Shown here: one piece after another, positions 6,522-7,615 of the stretch | Numbering within the stretch: the stretch's first letter is position 1 | Layout: the number at the start of each line of letters is the position of its first letter | Assembly: GCA_903921605.1 (NCBI GenBank) | Contig: CAIXQV010000238.1 | Span: forward strand, 1-7,615 | DNA: 7,615 nt | Origin: an uncultured Planctomycetaceae bacterium | GTDB lineage: Bacteria > Planctomycetota > Planctomycetia > Planctomycetales > Planctomycetaceae | Direction of reading: 5' to 3' | The notes under the pieces: model-generated | Told to the model about the DNA's origin: nothing | Seen by the model: the letters and a program-made list of their open reading frames with translations, nothing else | Database searches by the model: none | Position numbers and translations under genes: made by a program

Positions 6522-6606
6522 TGAAAAGATGACATTGCGGATTGGCCTGCTCGGAGATTCGAAGAATCTACTTCTCACCGACTTTACACTCGAGAATGAA
6601 CCAGAC

Positions 6607-7615
6607 ATGAATCAGTCGACTGAAACTGAGTCCGAAGAAACACAGAATGACGAAGTCGTTGGGTCAGCGATCAAATGGTCATTCGGCGCGTTTCTTGCGC
6701 TGGTTTCAGCCGGAATATTGATCTGGCTGCTAACGAAAAAGCCGCCGGAAGTTGTCGTTGAAAAGGCGGGACCGACGGAGTTACCTACAGAACGAGTCAA
6801 ACCGACACTGGAGATCCCCGAAGTACGCTTCACAGAGATCACCGACGAGGCTGGTGTGGATTTCGTTCATGAAAATGGTGCCGACGGGGAAAAGCTGCTT
6901 CCGGAAACTATGGGCGGCGGCGGAGCGTTTTTCGACTTCGACAACGACGGCGATCAGGACTTGCTGTGCATCAATTCCAACGTCTGGCCGTGGGCAAAAC
7001 AGCAACCAGAGAAGCTTCCAACGTCCGCACTTTATGCCAATGATGGAACAGGGAAATTCACCAATGTGACGGCAGGTTCGGGACTGGATGTCGGGATGTA
7101 CGGCAATGGTGTGGCCTGTGGAGATTTTGATAACGACAATGATGTCGATGTGTTCATCAGTTGCCTTGGACTAAACCACCTTTTTCGCAATGACGGTCCT
7201 GGCAAGTTTTCAGACATCACTTCTGACGCCGGTGTCGGCGGAAGTGAGATTGAGTGGAGCACCAGTTGCGGTTGGTTCGACTACGACAACGATGGCGACC
7301 TGGATTTGTTTGTCGCTAACTACATTCAGTGGTCGCGCGAACAGGATCTGTCCATGGAGTTCACTCTGAATGGAACTCTACGAGCGTATGGTCGCCCCAC
7401 AGATTTTACGGGAGCGTTGCCTTATCTGTATCGCAATGATGGGGAAGGTCGCTTTACGGATATCTCGGAACAGGCCGGGGTTCAGGTTCGGGATCCAAAT
7501 ACAAAGGTCCCTGCTTCTAAGTCACTGGGAACCACTTTCTGCGATGTGAACGCCGACGGGCGACTGGACATTATCGTGGCCAATGACACGGTCCAGAACT
7601 TGTTGTTTGTTAGCC
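6607..7615 (+). CDS. CRTAC1-type FG-GAP/VCBS repeat protein, membrane-anchored (partial)
   Basis: The frame is open to the window edge, so only the first 336 residues are seen. After a short acidic N-terminus comes one hydrophobic helix (about 24-43, ending LLTKK) that is likely an uncleaved anchor, leaving the rest outside the membrane. The exported part begins with the CRTAC1 entry motif FTEITDEAGVDFVHENG (75-91) and MGGGGAFFDFDNDGD (102-116). Calcium-type DxDxDG repeats follow at 110-120, 173-183, 225-235 and 313-323, each in an FG-GAP/VCBS blade that would build a beta-propeller. Short F-T/S-D/N-I/V-T/S motifs (for example FTDISEQAGV) mark blade starts. Family members usually end in an ASPIC/UnbV domain, which would lie beyond the window. 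An in-frame ATG at 6529 would add 26 residues. The function is unknown; binding of protein or glycan is a guess. The 125-base gap and shared strand suggest co-expression with the cytochrome. Confidence 0.9.
   Translation, partial: MNQSTETESEETQNDEVVGSAIKWSFGAFLALVSAGILIWLLTKKPPEVVVEKAGPTELPTERVKPTLEIPEVRFTEITDEAGVDFVHENGADGEKLLPETMGGGGAFFDFDNDGDQDLLCINSNVWPWAKQQPEKLPTSALYANDGTGKFTNVTAGSGLDVGMYGNGVACGDFDNDNDVDVFISCLGLNHLFRNDGPGKFSDITSDAGVGGSEIEWSTSCGWFDYDNDGDLDLFVANYIQWSREQDLSMEFTLNGTLRAYGRPTDFTGALPYLYRNDGEGRFTDISEQAGVQVRDPNTKVPASKSLGTTFCDVNADGRLDIIVANDTVQNLLFVS

Noticed and set aside
6529..6606. Upstream in-frame ATG as start of the CRTAC1 gene
   Set aside because: The extra 26 residues are not family-like, and the start at 6607 gives the usual acidic tail followed by a membrane anchor. 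It remains possible.

Overview
The window most likely comes from a planctomycete chromosome. This is an inference from three things: gene content (a membrane-anchored multihaem cytochrome c fused to TPR repeats, next to a CRTAC1/FG-GAP protein), a small Cys-containing secreted orphan protein, and intergenic GC-rich palindromes of a kind I associate with that phylum. No rRNA or marker gene is present to prove it. GC content looks moderate and even by eye, and nothing suggests recent transfer of a block of genes. I see no tRNA, rRNA, CRISPR array, transposase or phage gene.

Layout, left to right. 1-266 carries no gene but holds a long near-perfect inverted repeat (99-120 / 155-176). 740-267 on the minus strand is a UPF0178 (YaiI/YqxD, DUF188) protein. 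A divergent intergenic region (741-1008) has a plausible sigma70-type promoter (CTGACT-17-TACAAT) for leuC, the large subunit of 3-isopropylmalate isomerase (1009-2424). leuC ends at a clear intrinsic terminator (2473-2508), followed at once by a two-hairpin palindromic element (2534-2584). leuD is not next to leuC in this window.

The right half appears to be a separate export and electron-transfer locus. It begins with an unrecognised 160-residue protein with a signal peptide (2729-3211). A roughly 370-base leader with a stem-loop follows. Next is a 966-residue membrane protein (3581-6481), which combines five predicted transmembrane helices with a cytochrome b-like histidine arrangement, five CXXCH haem c sites of cytochrome c554 type, a beta-rich region and C-terminal TPR-like helices. 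After 125 bases with a small hairpin comes a CRTAC1-type protein with a membrane anchor and DxDxDG calcium-type repeats (6607 onward), cut by the window edge.

How they may work together (inference): the cytochrome could take electrons from membrane quinol through its own b-type module and pass them to its periplasmic pentahaem c domain. The TPR tail and the anchored CRTAC1 propeller would act as partner-binding or scaffold elements on the outer face of the same membrane. The terminal electron acceptor or donor cannot be read from this sequence. The leucine-biosynthesis gene and the UPF0178 gene look like unrelated housekeeping neighbours.
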